From contig CBDDKN010000001.1 of the NCBI GenBank assembly GCA_965230215.1, forward strand, positions 1,302,001 through 1,366,000: a DNA stretch of 64,000 nt, read 5' to 3'. Within the stretch, counting starts at the first letter, position 1, and each line of letters starts with the position of its first letter. Under the pieces are notes generated by a model. That model did no database searches. It saw nothing but the letters and a program-made list of their open reading frames with translations, and had not been told where the DNA came from. Of the stretch, positions 9,429 through 18,723 are shown piece by piece. Source of the stretch: RFSX01 sp965230215 (GTDB lineage: Bacteria; Bacteroidota; Bacteroidia; Chitinophagales; Saprospiraceae). The translations under genes were made by a program, and so were the position numbers.

Positions 9429-10859
9429 TTATAGTTTTAAATATACTCCTGTCCCGAAGCCGACATAATTGAAGAAGGTTCTTGAAGAACCTCTTGTCAA
9501 GTCTGTCAAACCATGGTTGTATGTTCCGCTTAGGTTAACACCCCAATTGTTCCCCAAAGCAAAAGTTACACCCATTTCACCGTTAACGGAAAAGTAATCT
9601 CCGTTTATAAGTGATGCATCTTCAGAGTGAATATAAAATTCGTCAATCATATCTGATCCATCATACAGCTGCATCTGCATATCTGTACAATAGTCTTCTA
9701 TAATACTGTACGAGAGGCCTACACCAGCATACGCTGAAAGTCTCTCAGAAATTTTAAATGAATTTCGAATCCCAGAAAAGAAACTGAAAACTCTTATGCT
9801 TTGATCCAGCATCGTCTTATTTTCAATTATAGAACCATCCTGAAATGAACGATTACTCACATCAAAATTCGTTGCATTAGCATACATGCCTAATGGCGTC
9901 ATGATGTCTATATCAGACGCATACATCTGCTGACCATTGGGATTTGAATACTCATTATTCATGTCATATTCAAATTGATCTTTCAAACGACTCTGATTTC
10001 GGATTGCACCGTATGAGATTCCGCCTGTAAGAGATAAACGTTTAGAAATAGGAAAAGCTGCCATAAATTGCAAAGCCTGACTAACTGTCAAATTACCATA
10101 CTCGGTAAGTGCATAGTCGCCAGCTGGCACATTGTCCATGGTAGCCCAGGCAAAATATGTGGTCGGTGTCAATGATAATAACACATCGTATTGCGCCTCA
10201 GCTTCAGAAGAAGATTCAACAGATGCCAATTCGATGTGCATCTCAGGTACGAAACTGGAATACACTAGTGATGTACTCAGCCTGTCTAATGATTGCATCG
10301 CCAATATTTCATGCATATTACTTCGAATGGCCTCTTGCTCAAGAATCACATGTGTTTTTTCCTCACTGCGAATAGCTTCAGCTGTCTCCGATAAACTACT
10401 CCCCTCCATTTGAAAAGAAGGCAAAATAGAGCTTTGTTGTAAAGCTCTATTCTTGCTCACACGTATCTGAGTAGATTCACTCAGATCTTCAGATGACAAT
10501 TCTGATTTATTATTACTATCAACAATGATTGATTCTTTTGATTCTATAGTTTTTGCATTCGATATAGAATTCGTATTGCTTTCTACGATATGCTCCAACT
10601 GCAATATCCTTGCATTAAGCTCTTTGACATGCTCATTCAGCAACCAGCCAGACAGTAATCCGGACGCCACAAAAAAGAATATAATAGCGACCCTTCTTCT
10701 GCGTTTACGCTTGGCCACGCGAATAGAAGCCACCTCTACCATCGCATCATCAAATATGCGGTCGGGTGGAATATTCCAATAACCGTCTCCAGAATCTGTA
10801 TCCTTCAACTTGGATTGGAAGATCTTGTTTATTTCATCATGGGATTGCTCGCTCATCAC
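9429..10859 (-). CDS. Dual-membrane-spanning anti-sigma factor with C-terminal outer-membrane barrel
   Basis: The 476-aa product has a cytoplasmic N-terminus (1-50), a basic stretch KRKRRRR, one transmembrane helix (57-74) and a short coiled coil (75-95). A long Ser/Glu-rich low-complexity linker spans the periplasm (~96-210). From ~220 to the end there are amphipathic strands closing in GFGTGVYLKL, typical of an outer-membrane barrel. This matches the Dma class of anti-sigma factors described in Bacteroides, which link the outer membrane directly to an ECF sigma factor. Its start overlaps the sigma gene by 23 bp, so the two are probably translationally coupled. It likely senses an outer-membrane state and controls this operon. 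Domain boundaries are read by eye. Confidence 0.75.
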   Translation of the reverse strand: MMSEQSHDEINKIFQSKLKDTDSGDGYWNIPPDRIFDDAMVEVASIRVAKRKRRRRVAIIFFFVASGLLSGWLLNEHVKELNARILQLEHIVESNTNSISNAKTIESKESIIVDSNNKSELSSEDLSESTQIRVSKNRALQQSSILPSFQMEGSSLSETAEAIRSEEKTHVILEQEAIRSNMHEILAMQSLDRLSTSLVYSSFVPEMHIELASVESSSEAEAQYDVLLSLTPTTYFAWATMDNVPAGDYALTEYGNLTVSQALQFMAAFPISKRLSLTGGISYGAIRNQSRLKDQFEYDMNNEYSNPNGQQMYASDIDIMTPLGMYANATNFDVSNRSFQDGSIIENKTMLDQSIRVFSFFSGIRNSFKISERLSAYAGVGLSYSIIEDYCTDMQMQLYDGSDMIDEFYIHSEDASLINGDYFSVNGEMGVTFALGNNWGVNLSGTYNHGLTDLTRGSSRTFFNYVGFGTGVYLKL

Positions 10860-11409
10860 TTTGTACCAATATCTGGATTTTTTTCTTTAATAGTTTTTTC
10901 GCTTTGAATAATTGGGACTTTGAAGTGCCTTCAGTGATTCCCAATAACTCTGCAATTTCTTTATGCGTATATCCTTCGATGACATTCAAATTGAATATCA
11001 AACGGTAACCTTCCGGTAATTCCTGAACCAATCGGGTCAATTCCTGGGCAGAAAGCAATTCTATCTTTTCCTCCTCTTTTGCATAAAGCAGTGCATCTTC
11101 GTGCAACTGATCCAAGCCCAAATCCTTCACTTTCTTTCTACTGAACATAATACTCTCATTAACCACTATTCTCGATGACCAGGTGGAAAACTTCCCCCTG
11201 TTGACATCGAATTGATCCATCTTCGTATATATTTTGACCAAGGCATTTTGCAATATATCGAGTGCATCTTCACGATCTTGAACATACCTCAGGCATATCA
11301 TAAACCACATCGACCTATACTTTTCGTATAGCTCGCGTTGAGCTTTTGCCTTGCCTTTGATACAGTTTTTTATCAATAAATTATCGTCGATCATCTCGAT
11401 CTTAGTCAT
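10837..11409 (-). CDS. ECF RNA polymerase sigma factor (partner of the dual-membrane anti-sigma factor)
   Basis: The 190-aa product has the two ECF domains. Region 2 (~25-95) contains RELYEKYRSMWFMICLRYVQ and then DREDALDILQNALVKIY. Region 4 (~125-185) contains LPEGYRLIFNLNVIEGYTHKEIAELLGITEGTSKSQLFKAKKLL, a helix-turn-helix that would read the -35 element. The stop overlaps the start of the anti-sigma gene by 23 bp. The gene faces a second sigma gene at 11645 across a 235-bp region that must hold both promoters. An alternative start is the internal Met at residue 6. Confidence 0.92.
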   Translation of the reverse strand: MTKIEMIDDNLLIKNCIKGKAKAQRELYEKYRSMWFMICLRYVQDREDALDILQNALVKIYTKMDQFDVNRGKFSTWSSRIVVNESIMFSRKKVKDLGLDQLHEDALLYAKEEEKIELLSAQELTRLVQELPEGYRLIFNLNVIEGYTHKEIAELLGITEGTSKSQLFKAKKLLKKKIQILVQSDERAIP

Positions 11410-11644
11410 TCGTATACTTACTATATGGCATTTCCATAGAATGGTTGCCTGCTTATGAAAGTATTTTTTTTATTACCGAATAAGTGTCGTAAGGCGACAT
11501 AACTGGATCAGTATCAGTGTTTTTCAGCAATTAGGTAAGCATACTGCCATAATATTCTATATAATCCACAATTCTGAGACCACTTTCAAAAAATGATTTA
11601 AGCCTATTTCAATAAGCATCATCGGAAAGAAGCACCTGCAAACC

Positions 11645-12181
11645 ATGCGCTTTTCTTATCTTCACAGCCTCATGGTCAACAAAGAAGATACTTGTAATCC
11701 GGAATACTTTTCTGCTTTCTTTGAAAGCCATGCCGATGCACTCCGAAACTATATCTATTACAAGAGCGGAGATACCGGCTTTGCGGAGGATACAGTTCAG
11801 GAATCGTTTCTAAGATTATGGAATAATTGCGCCAAGGTCCCACTCAGCAAAGCCAAGAGTTTCCTCTATACCACAGCGACCAATATTTTCAGAGACTTGC
11901 TGAAACACAAAAAGGTACAGCTCAAGTTTGCCGAGAAACCAGCACAAACTTCTACATCACAGGATCCCGAATACTTGATGCAGGAAAAGGAATTTAAAAG
12001 CAAATTGGATCAGGTCATCAACAGCCTGCCTGATGATCAGCGTACAGTGTTCCTGATGAATCGCATCGATAAACTTAAATACAGGGAAATAGCCGAAATA
12101 TTGGGCCTAAGCCAGAAAACAATTGAAAAAAGAATGCATAATGCCCTTCTTATAATAAGGAAGGAAATAGGAAATATTTAA
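11645..12181 (+). CDS. FecI-type ECF sigma factor
   Basis: The 178-aa product has region 2 (ADALRNYIYYKSGDTGFAEDTVQESFLRLW) and region 4 (LPDDQRTVFLMNRIDKLKYREIAEILGLSQKTIEKRMHNALLIIRKEI). The KTIEKRM recognition helix is characteristic of FecI-like sigma factors paired with FecR in Bacteroidota. It is followed 77 bp later by a FecR gene and then by a TonB receptor, the standard cell-surface signalling trio in which ligand binding at the receptor frees the sigma factor. The internal Met at residue 10 is another possible start. Confidence 0.93.
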   Translation: MRFSYLHSLMVNKEDTCNPEYFSAFFESHADALRNYIYYKSGDTGFAEDTVQESFLRLWNNCAKVPLSKAKSFLYTTATNIFRDLLKHKKVQLKFAEKPAQTSTSQDPEYLMQEKEFKSKLDQVINSLPDDQRTVFLMNRIDKLKYREIAEILGLSQKTIEKRMHNALLIIRKEIGNI

Positions 12182-12258
12182 ACGTTAGCGTAGGGTTTTT
12201 GTAATCCTGATCTTTATATCATTGCAATAGTTATTATAAAATCCCTGTTGGGTATAGT

Positions 12259-13194
12259 ATGAAACAGCTTAATAAAGATGACACATTCCTGGCCAGATGG
12301 TTGAATGGCGAGTTGTCTGAAGAAGAATTAAAAGCTTTTGAAGCTTCTGATGACTTCCCAGTCTATCAGAAGATTGCTGCTGAATCTTCAAGACTCTCCA
12401 CCCCGGCTTGGAACAAATCTGAAATGCTGGATAATATCATGCAGTCTGATAAGTCTGAAATAAATACGAATCAGACATCCAGGCGACGCATGCTGTGGCC
12501 TCTTATGGCTGCTGCCTCTTTCGCGCTGCTGATGGCCTATGTCTTTTTATTAAGACCAGGTAATGATATTATAACTTTTGCCAGTCTTCCAGGCGAGAAA
12601 ACCGAAATCAAATTGCCAGATGGATCTCTGGTATTTCTGAATGCAGATTCTGAAGTTGATTTCTCTGAAAAGAACTTTATCAACTCCAGAAAACTCAATT
12701 TGCAAGGTGAGGCATTTTTCGAAGTGGAAGAAGGAAGTACATTCGATGTTGTTACGGAATCAGGAACAGTGCGCGTCTTGGGTACCAGCTTCAATGTAGC
12801 TGCCAGGGAAGCTAATTTGCAAGTTGACTGTTATACCGGCAAAGTAGGCTTTCTTAGAAATAACAAAACAGAGGAAATACTACTTCCCGGAAACGGACTT
12901 AAAATGAATAGAGATAATAAAATTGAAAAGTACATCTTCGAAACAGGATCCAGCACACCGGATTGGCGACAAGGCAATTCCAGATTCAGCAATGCTGCTT
13001 TTCAGGATGTTATCGATGAACTCGAACGCCAATTTGATATCAAAATTGAAGCTGCACAAACCCTGCTCGATATCAAAAACTACAACGGCGGTTTCGAACA
13101 TGACAATCTCAAGAAAGCACTTGACATCATATGCAGTTCTGTGGATTGCAATTATACCATTGAAAATAAAAACGTTAAGTTGGCCAGCAATTGA
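12259..13194 (+). CDS. FecR-family anti-sigma factor
   Basis: The 311-aa product has a short cytoplasmic N-terminal region (FLARWLNGELSEEELKAFE), one transmembrane helix (~79-97, WPLMAAASFALLMAYVFLL), a FecR periplasmic domain (~108-205, with LPDGSLVFLNADSEVDF and GEAFFEVE) and a C-terminal DUF4974-type domain (~240-311, with FQDVIDELERQFDIKIE). The C-terminal domain of such proteins contacts the STN domain of the cognate receptor. It sits between the FecI-type sigma gene and the receptor gene, which starts 37 bp downstream. Confidence 0.93.
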   Translation: MKQLNKDDTFLARWLNGELSEEELKAFEASDDFPVYQKIAAESSRLSTPAWNKSEMLDNIMQSDKSEINTNQTSRRRMLWPLMAAASFALLMAYVFLLRPGNDIITFASLPGEKTEIKLPDGSLVFLNADSEVDFSEKNFINSRKLNLQGEAFFEVEEGSTFDVVTESGTVRVLGTSFNVAAREANLQVDCYTGKVGFLRNNKTEEILLPGNGLKMNRDNKIEKYIFETGSSTPDWRQGNSRFSNAAFQDVIDELERQFDIKIEAAQTLLDIKNYNGGFEHDNLKKALDIICSSVDCNYTIENKNVKLASN

Positions 13195-13230
13195 TGCAAT
13201 TTTTAATTACAAGCATCACGTTTATCAAAT

Positions 13231-15834
13231 ATGATTTTGAAGCGCTTCATTCTTGTTATCATAATATCAATGCCAATAGTTTGCCTTGCTCAGGACAACT
13301 ATAATGTAAGCTTCAAGAACAGCAATCTTTCAGAAGTGCTCAAATCCCTCGAGTCAAATTATAATCTTGTCTTTTCTTATACATCTGATCTGATAACAGA
13401 GCAAGAGATCAATGTGAAATTGTCTACTTCGAATTTGGAAAAGCTTCTGAGCAGTGTTTTTAAAAATACGAATCTGACTTTTGAAATATTTGATGACAAC
13501 TATATAGTTCTGAAAGCACAACAGAAAGTGGAGCACAAACTATGTCTTAGCATCACCACCGCATCAGGTGAGCCACTACCCTTTGCATCCCTCTATATTC
13601 CAAAACACAACACTGGAACTAGCGCTAATGAAGATGGTCAAATTCAGTGGCGCTTCATCCATTACGATTTTGAAACCATTGAACTGAGTTATATCGGTTT
13701 TGAAAAGAAAATCATTTCTAAATCGACTCTATTAGATTGCCCGGAAATTATCATGACCGCCAAAGAGTTTTCATTCGCAGAAGTAATCGTCAAAGACTAT
13801 GTCACAGGTGGCATAGAACAATCGCTTGAGTTGGACCATATGACCCTGAGGCCAGACAGACTCACAGTTATTCCAGGTCTTACCGATGCCGATGTATTGC
13901 AAATGGTACAGATTCTACCTGGCGTTGAAAGTATTGATGAATCAGCTACCGGATTACAGGTCAGAGGAGGCACAAGTGATCAAAACCTGATTCTTTACGA
14001 TGGCATCCCAATCTATAACAGCGGTCATTTCTTTGGAATGATCTCAGCCTTTAATCCCAGCATCATTGATAAGGTTAACGTGCATCTCAGTGGATTTGGG
14101 CCCAATTATGGTGGAAGACTATCCAGTGTGATAGATATCAAGAGCATTGACAGAGCCCCTGACAGAACTCAATTTAATGCCGGTATCAATTTCACTCACG
14201 GTGATATATCTATGGCCATTCCACTTATCAAAGACAAACTCGCTATCGTTTTGGGTGGTAGAAAATCTTACACAGACATAATAGAAACACCTACCTATCA
14301 GAAACTATCTCAAAGAATCTTTAGAAAGGGAAAAATCGAAGATGCCATTGAAGAAGATGATCCTGAAGTCATCGATTTTAATCTAGGCTTTGACTTCAAT
14401 GATTACAATGTGAAGATGATATACGAGCTTGGACCAAAGGATCATCTAACAGCTAATTTTTTTCAAATAGATGATAATCTTGATTTTACTTTCAATGACT
14501 TCACGGATGAATTCAGAACAAATGACATACTTAAACTAAGCAATACAGGGATAGGTTTCAATTGGCAACGCTCCTGGAGTGATAAGCTATCTTCCAATTT
14601 ATCCATAAGTCAGACCGCATTGGAAAACAGTTATACCCTCTCAGTAGGAGAAGGCGATGATATTGATCTTGAAGTCCAGACCATGCAGATAAATAATATA
14701 GATGATCGAACCCTTCTATTGGAAAATACACTACACCTAAACGATAGATTCAATATCAACTTTGGGTTCCAATTTGCTGATATCGAAGTAGAAAGACAAT
14801 GGATCTATTTTGAAACAGATTTTGAAGAAAATGAGGAGGAAGACGATGAAGACATCATTACTGATGAGAATCAGATTTCATCATCCTTTCTTTCATTAAA
14901 CTCAAACTGGAACAACAAATTCAGATCTGAATTAGGTCTTAGGTGGAACTATGCCTTTGCGACGAATGAATACTTTGCGGAGCCGCGTGCATTGATTCAA
15001 TTCCTGCCTACTAAAGACTTACAAATAAAAGCCTCTGGAGGACTATATCACCAATTCATGAATCAGGTTATAGAGCTTAATGACCTGGGACTAAATCAGA
15101 ACTTCTGGGTATTGGCGGATGATGAAGAGTCAACCCCAATATCAAAGAGTACAGCCTTTACTCTTGGATTACTATATCATCCCAAATCATTTCAAATAGA
15201 ACTAGAAGCATACTACAAGAACCTGAATGGATTAACTACCAATTTATCTGAATTTGATGATGACGAAGACATATCCTTTGATGAAGGTTCCGGCATTTCA
15301 AAAGGGATCAATTTGATGATCAAAAAACGGGTACGTAAATTGGAAACCTGGGTTTCTTATTCATATAGTGCTACCGACTACACATTTGACCTGGAAGAAG
15401 GGGATCTTGAATTCAGAGCCCCACACGACAGACCTCATTCATTTAAATTGGCGGGTCAACTAAAACATAACAACTGGACCTTCAGCCTAAGCTGGAAATT
15501 GGCATCTGGGATTCGATACACGCCTGTATTCGAATTGGAAGAGGATGAAGACGATGCATTCCCACTATACGAATATGATGATATCAACACAGCAAAACTG
15601 CCCGCTTTTCATAGACTGGATTTTTCTGCAATGAAGGAGTTCAAATTTGGCTCGAAAGGCCTGACGGGTCAACTTGGCTTTTCCTTTCTGAATCTGTACA
15701 ACAGAGAAAACATCCTAAGTCGAGAATACTTCAGCGTCCTCAACGAAGAAACAGAGACACATATCCTCCTAGCAAGAGACCGCGCTATGCTTAGGTTTAC
15801 GCCAAATGTAGTGTTCCGCCTGTCTTTCAAATAG
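13231..15834 (+). CDS. STN-domain TonB-dependent outer-membrane receptor
   Basis: The 867-aa product has a signal peptide (1-20), an STN signalling domain (~24-93, VSFKNSNLSEVLKSLESNYNLVFSY), a carboxypeptidase-regulatory-like domain (~100-180), a plug (~195-300, with VLQMVQILPGVESIDE and GLQVRGGTSDQNLILYDGIPIYN) and a beta-barrel to the end (FTPNVVFRLSFK). The STN domain and the adjacent FecI/FecR genes show it is a transducer that controls its own sigma factor. Acidic loops (EENEEEDDEDI; DDDEDISFDEG; EEDEDDAF) are notable and could bind cations or a basic ligand. No SusD or substrate enzyme is adjacent, so the substrate is unknown. Confidence 0.93.
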   Translation: MILKRFILVIIISMPIVCLAQDNYNVSFKNSNLSEVLKSLESNYNLVFSYTSDLITEQEINVKLSTSNLEKLLSSVFKNTNLTFEIFDDNYIVLKAQQKVEHKLCLSITTASGEPLPFASLYIPKHNTGTSANEDGQIQWRFIHYDFETIELSYIGFEKKIISKSTLLDCPEIIMTAKEFSFAEVIVKDYVTGGIEQSLELDHMTLRPDRLTVIPGLTDADVLQMVQILPGVESIDESATGLQVRGGTSDQNLILYDGIPIYNSGHFFGMISAFNPSIIDKVNVHLSGFGPNYGGRLSSVIDIKSIDRAPDRTQFNAGINFTHGDISMAIPLIKDKLAIVLGGRKSYTDIIETPTYQKLSQRIFRKGKIEDAIEEDDPEVIDFNLGFDFNDYNVKMIYELGPKDHLTANFFQIDDNLDFTFNDFTDEFRTNDILKLSNTGIGFNWQRSWSDKLSSNLSISQTALENSYTLSVGEGDDIDLEVQTMQINNIDDRTLLLENTLHLNDRFNINFGFQFADIEVERQWIYFETDFEENEEEDDEDIITDENQISSSFLSLNSNWNNKFRSELGLRWNYAFATNEYFAEPRALIQFLPTKDLQIKASGGLYHQFMNQVIELNDLGLNQNFWVLADDEESTPISKSTAFTLGLLYHPKSFQIELEAYYKNLNGLTTNLSEFDDDEDISFDEGSGISKGINLMIKKRVRKLETWVSYSYSATDYTFDLEEGDLEFRAPHDRPHSFKLAGQLKHNNWTFSLSWKLASGIRYTPVFELEEDEDDAFPLYEYDDINTAKLPAFHRLDFSAMKEFKFGSKGLTGQLGFSFLNLYNRENILSREYFSVLNEETETHILLARDRAMLRFTPNVVFRLSFK

Positions 15835-16023
15835 ACCAACCTTAAAGGCTTATAATAAATCTTTAAAAAATTAACTTTTTCTGGTAGGGTAAATCCCTGT
15901 CTCCTCTTTCTATATATCAAAAGGGCAAATAGTCCTCTATAACAGATTATATGACAATAGATTTTACACCCTAGTCACCCATTGAGTATTTCTTAACCAT
16001 TCAATTCACCAAACGTGTTAATT

Positions 16024-17568
16024 ATGACTAATAGTAAATCTTATTATATAGCTGTCGTATCATTATTCCTTATCCCACTTTTCATATTTCTGAATAAGTA
16101 TGTTAACAATGATCTGAATTTTGACGAGTTAATACCAAGAGACATTTACAAGGTTACATTGAATCTTGAGTTTGAAAAACCTGGAAGCAAAGCTTATGTA
16201 AAAACTTTTCTACCAATTGAAAACAATAGACAGAATCTCTTATCTAAAAGTATAACGGATTCCTTATGGATCATAAATGAATCAGTGTCAAATCAACAAC
16301 TGGTAAGATACAATCATCACCAAGCTGATCGCTATGATACCAATATTTCATATGAAGTAGAATGCAAGTCTGTTTCCTATAGTATTTCACCAAAAGCAGG
16401 ATTGGAAAAAGCTTTTGATAAAGACATACAACAATATTTAGAACCGGAGAAATATATACAATCAGAAAACAAAGAAATTAAAGCACTAGCTGATCAGTTG
16501 AAACAGGTAACCTTGCTGCAGACCTTACAATCCAATTTTGCTTACGTCAATAATCTACCGAATTCATACACCCATTTGCTAACAGATGCGCTCAGAGCAT
16601 ACAAATTGCAACGCGCGTCCTGCAACGGAAAAAGCAGGTTACTAGCAGCCATTTGTCGATCCCAGGGTATTCCCGCCAGGATTACTGGCGGGCTTATCCT
16701 TGAACAAGGTAAAAAGAAAACCTCGCATGCTTGGACTGAAGTTTACTACCAGGGTAATTGGATACCTTTTGACCCGCTCAATGGTCACTTTGCCAAGATC
16801 CCTTCCAACTACCTTGAACTTTACAAGGGTGACAAATATCTTTTCAGACACAGTAAAGGTCTGAATTATGACTACTTGTTTGACATAGAAAAGAAGTATC
16901 AGAATTTCACCAGTGTACAGTCTGCTGGATTCAACCTCTGGCCTTTATTGAATGTGATTCATCTGCCATTAGGATTGCTAAGAACGATAATCCTTCTACC
17001 TATTGCTGCCTTGATGATAGCCATATTCCGAAATGTAATAGGTGTTAAAACTTATGGTATACTCTTACCAGCATTGATTGGTTTGGCTTTGATAAATATC
17101 AGCTTGCTTTCAGGAATACTGGCATTTGTATTTGTGATCGTTGTTGTGTCGCTAATTCACACGATTCTCTCAAAATGGTCATTGCTACATGTGCCTCAAA
17201 TGGCTATCATATTGACATGTGTGGTTTTGAGCATGATCGCTTTGGGATTAACAGGCATAAATTATGGTATGCAATCACTGGAGCTGATTGTATTCCTTCC
17301 CATCGTCATCATCGCCATCACAGCTGAAAGATTTTCAAAAATGTTGGTTGAAGACAAAGCAGAAGAAGCTTTCAAAGTCTTGTTGAACACCTTCGTGCTG
17401 GCATTCATGACTTGTCTTGTATTCAAAAGTAAGATGCTAATAGGTATATTTCTAACCTACCCTGAACTGTATCTCTTGATAATATTCACCCTGCTTGTAT
17501 TGGGTAGATGGATCGGTATGCGGGTTACAGAATATCAAAGGTTCTCACCTTACCTGTCCAGAACATAG
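16024..17568 (+). CDS. Transglutaminase-like domain fused to seven-transmembrane domain
   Basis: I start at the ATG at 16024 (a GTG nine bases upstream is possible), giving 514 residues. There is a membrane anchor (~6-24), a periplasmic region, a transglutaminase core (~150-260) and about seven hydrophobic helices (~310-490), followed by a short cytoplasmic tail. This is the architecture named 'inactive transglutaminase fused to 7 TM helices'. Here the papain-like triad looks complete: Cys200 in RASCNGKSRLL, His235 in SHAWTEVY and Asp250 in IPFDPLNG. It could therefore cleave or crosslink peptide bonds in the periplasm. The next gene encodes the usual ATP-grasp partner. Family confident, activity inferred. 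Confidence 0.88.
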   Translation: MTNSKSYYIAVVSLFLIPLFIFLNKYVNNDLNFDELIPRDIYKVTLNLEFEKPGSKAYVKTFLPIENNRQNLLSKSITDSLWIINESVSNQQLVRYNHHQADRYDTNISYEVECKSVSYSISPKAGLEKAFDKDIQQYLEPEKYIQSENKEIKALADQLKQVTLLQTLQSNFAYVNNLPNSYTHLLTDALRAYKLQRASCNGKSRLLAAICRSQGIPARITGGLILEQGKKKTSHAWTEVYYQGNWIPFDPLNGHFAKIPSNYLELYKGDKYLFRHSKGLNYDYLFDIEKKYQNFTSVQSAGFNLWPLLNVIHLPLGLLRTIILLPIAALMIAIFRNVIGVKTYGILLPALIGLALINISLLSGILAFVFVIVVVSLIHTILSKWSLLHVPQMAIILTCVVLSMIALGLTGINYGMQSLELIVFLPIVIIAITAERFSKMLVEDKAEEAFKVLLNTFVLAFMTCLVFKSKMLIGIFLTYPELYLLIIFTLLVLGRWIGMRVTEYQRFSPYLSRT

Positions 17569-17605
17569 CAGAGAATCAATTTCAAAAGAACAAGAATTAA
17601 ATCAT

Positions 17606-18475
17606 ATGTTTCTAAAGCGTAAGAAAATAGAAAGAGAAATACTGGGCATCAATGAACGAAACCTCAGTTATGTCTATAAATACAACTCTAAGGAATTCTT
17701 TGAGCTTGCTGATGATAAAGTCAAGTGTAAGGAAGTACTTGAATCTAAAAATATCGCTTGTCCAAAAACGCTGGGTGTCATCAGCAAGATGGGAGAAATA
17801 GAAAGTGTTTGGGCAGAGCTGCAAGTTTGTGACAAACTTGTCATCAAGCCTGCCATGGGGGCTGGCGGCAATGGTATCATCATCTTAAGGAAAAACGACA
17901 AGGGGCATTGGTATAGCCCTGATGGAATCTTGACAGCGGAGGAAATCCACTCACACCTGAGCTGCATCATTATGGGTATGTTCTCCAAGTCTCATTCAGA
18001 TAAAGTTCTCATTGAGGAATTCATCGAATCACATGATTTCTTCAGTAGCATTTTTCCAAAGGGTGTACCAGACATACGCATAATTCTTGTCAATGACCAG
18101 ATCGTTATGGGTATGCTTAGATTGCCTACTAAGAAATCAGGAGGCAAAGCCAACCTTCATCAAGGTGGATTGGGTGTAGGGCTTGATCTGGAATCGGGCC
18201 AAATGCTTCAAGCCTATGATGGCTCTACTTACCATAATGTACATCCTGATACTGGATCGCAAATATATCAAAAGCACCTACCCTATTGGGAACGCATAAA
18301 GGAGATCTCCCTGCAGACCTCCAAAGCCTTCCCACTTAATTATCTGGGTGTGGACTTAATACTTGATAAAGATAGAGGACCTATGGTCATGGAAATAAAT
18401 GTAAGGCCTGGCTTAGCCATTCAACTCGCAAATAAAAAAGGATTGAAATCTTCATTAATAAATACTAAAAACTGA
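17606..18475 (+). CDS. Alpha-L-glutamate ligase-like ATP-grasp enzyme
   Basis: The start is the ATG at 17606 (MFLKRKKIEREILGINERN), 37 bp after the previous stop; the open frame extends further upstream but only inside the neighbouring gene. The 289-aa product is an ATP-grasp fold: KLVIKPAMGAGGNGI (nucleotide-binding lysine and glycine loop), VLIEEFIESHDFF, PDIRIILVN, the GGKANLHQGGLGVGLDL segment and the metal-binding MVMEINVRPGLAIQLAN. This group sits next to transglutaminase-7TM genes and is thought to ligate an amino acid to a peptide or protein carboxylate in the cytoplasm. The substrate is unknown. The pairing with 16024-17568 is strongly conserved in the families known to me. Confidence 0.9.
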   Translation: MFLKRKKIEREILGINERNLSYVYKYNSKEFFELADDKVKCKEVLESKNIACPKTLGVISKMGEIESVWAELQVCDKLVIKPAMGAGGNGIIILRKNDKGHWYSPDGILTAEEIHSHLSCIIMGMFSKSHSDKVLIEEFIESHDFFSSIFPKGVPDIRIILVNDQIVMGMLRLPTKKSGGKANLHQGGLGVGLDLESGQMLQAYDGSTYHNVHPDTGSQIYQKHLPYWERIKEISLQTSKAFPLNYLGVDLILDKDRGPMVMEINVRPGLAIQLANKKGLKSSLINTKN

Positions 18476-18477
18476 AT

Positions 18478-18681
18478 ATGAAATATCACAAATCACCAAT
18501 TCCATTTTTTGTAATTGTGGTCGTACTGCTCGTGCTGGTACCATTAAAAGATTACAAAGAGAACAGAGATCTATCCATCAAGATAGAAGTCGTAGATCAA
18601 AGAAAGCTTAATAAGAATACGAAAGCCTATATAAGAGACTTGGCTGTCTTGTATTCAGAACAGGCCGAACTGCGTCAATAA
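18478..18681 (+). CDS. Small single-pass membrane protein
   Basis: This 67-aa protein starts 2 bp after the ligase stop, so it is surely in the operon. It has one N-terminal transmembrane helix (~9-25, PFFVIVVVLLVLVPL) and a charged periplasmic tail of ~40 residues (DYKENRDLSIKIEVVDQRKLNKNT...). I do not recognise a family. It may be an assembly factor for the transglutaminase membrane protein, or the peptide substrate of the ligase, whose C-terminus would be EQAELRQ. Both ideas are inference from position and size. Confidence 0.7.
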   Translation: MKYHKSPIPFFVIVVVLLVLVPLKDYKENRDLSIKIEVVDQRKLNKNTKAYIRDLAVLYSEQAELRQ

Positions 18682-18723
18682 CATAACCAGAACATCTGAT
18701 TGTATCACAAAAAAGAAATCAAT

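Noticed and set aside
17495..17605. Upstream extension of the ATP-grasp gene from a TTG inside the transglutaminase gene
   Set aside because: The extra 37 residues are unlike the family, while the ATG at 17606 begins with the conserved N-terminus.
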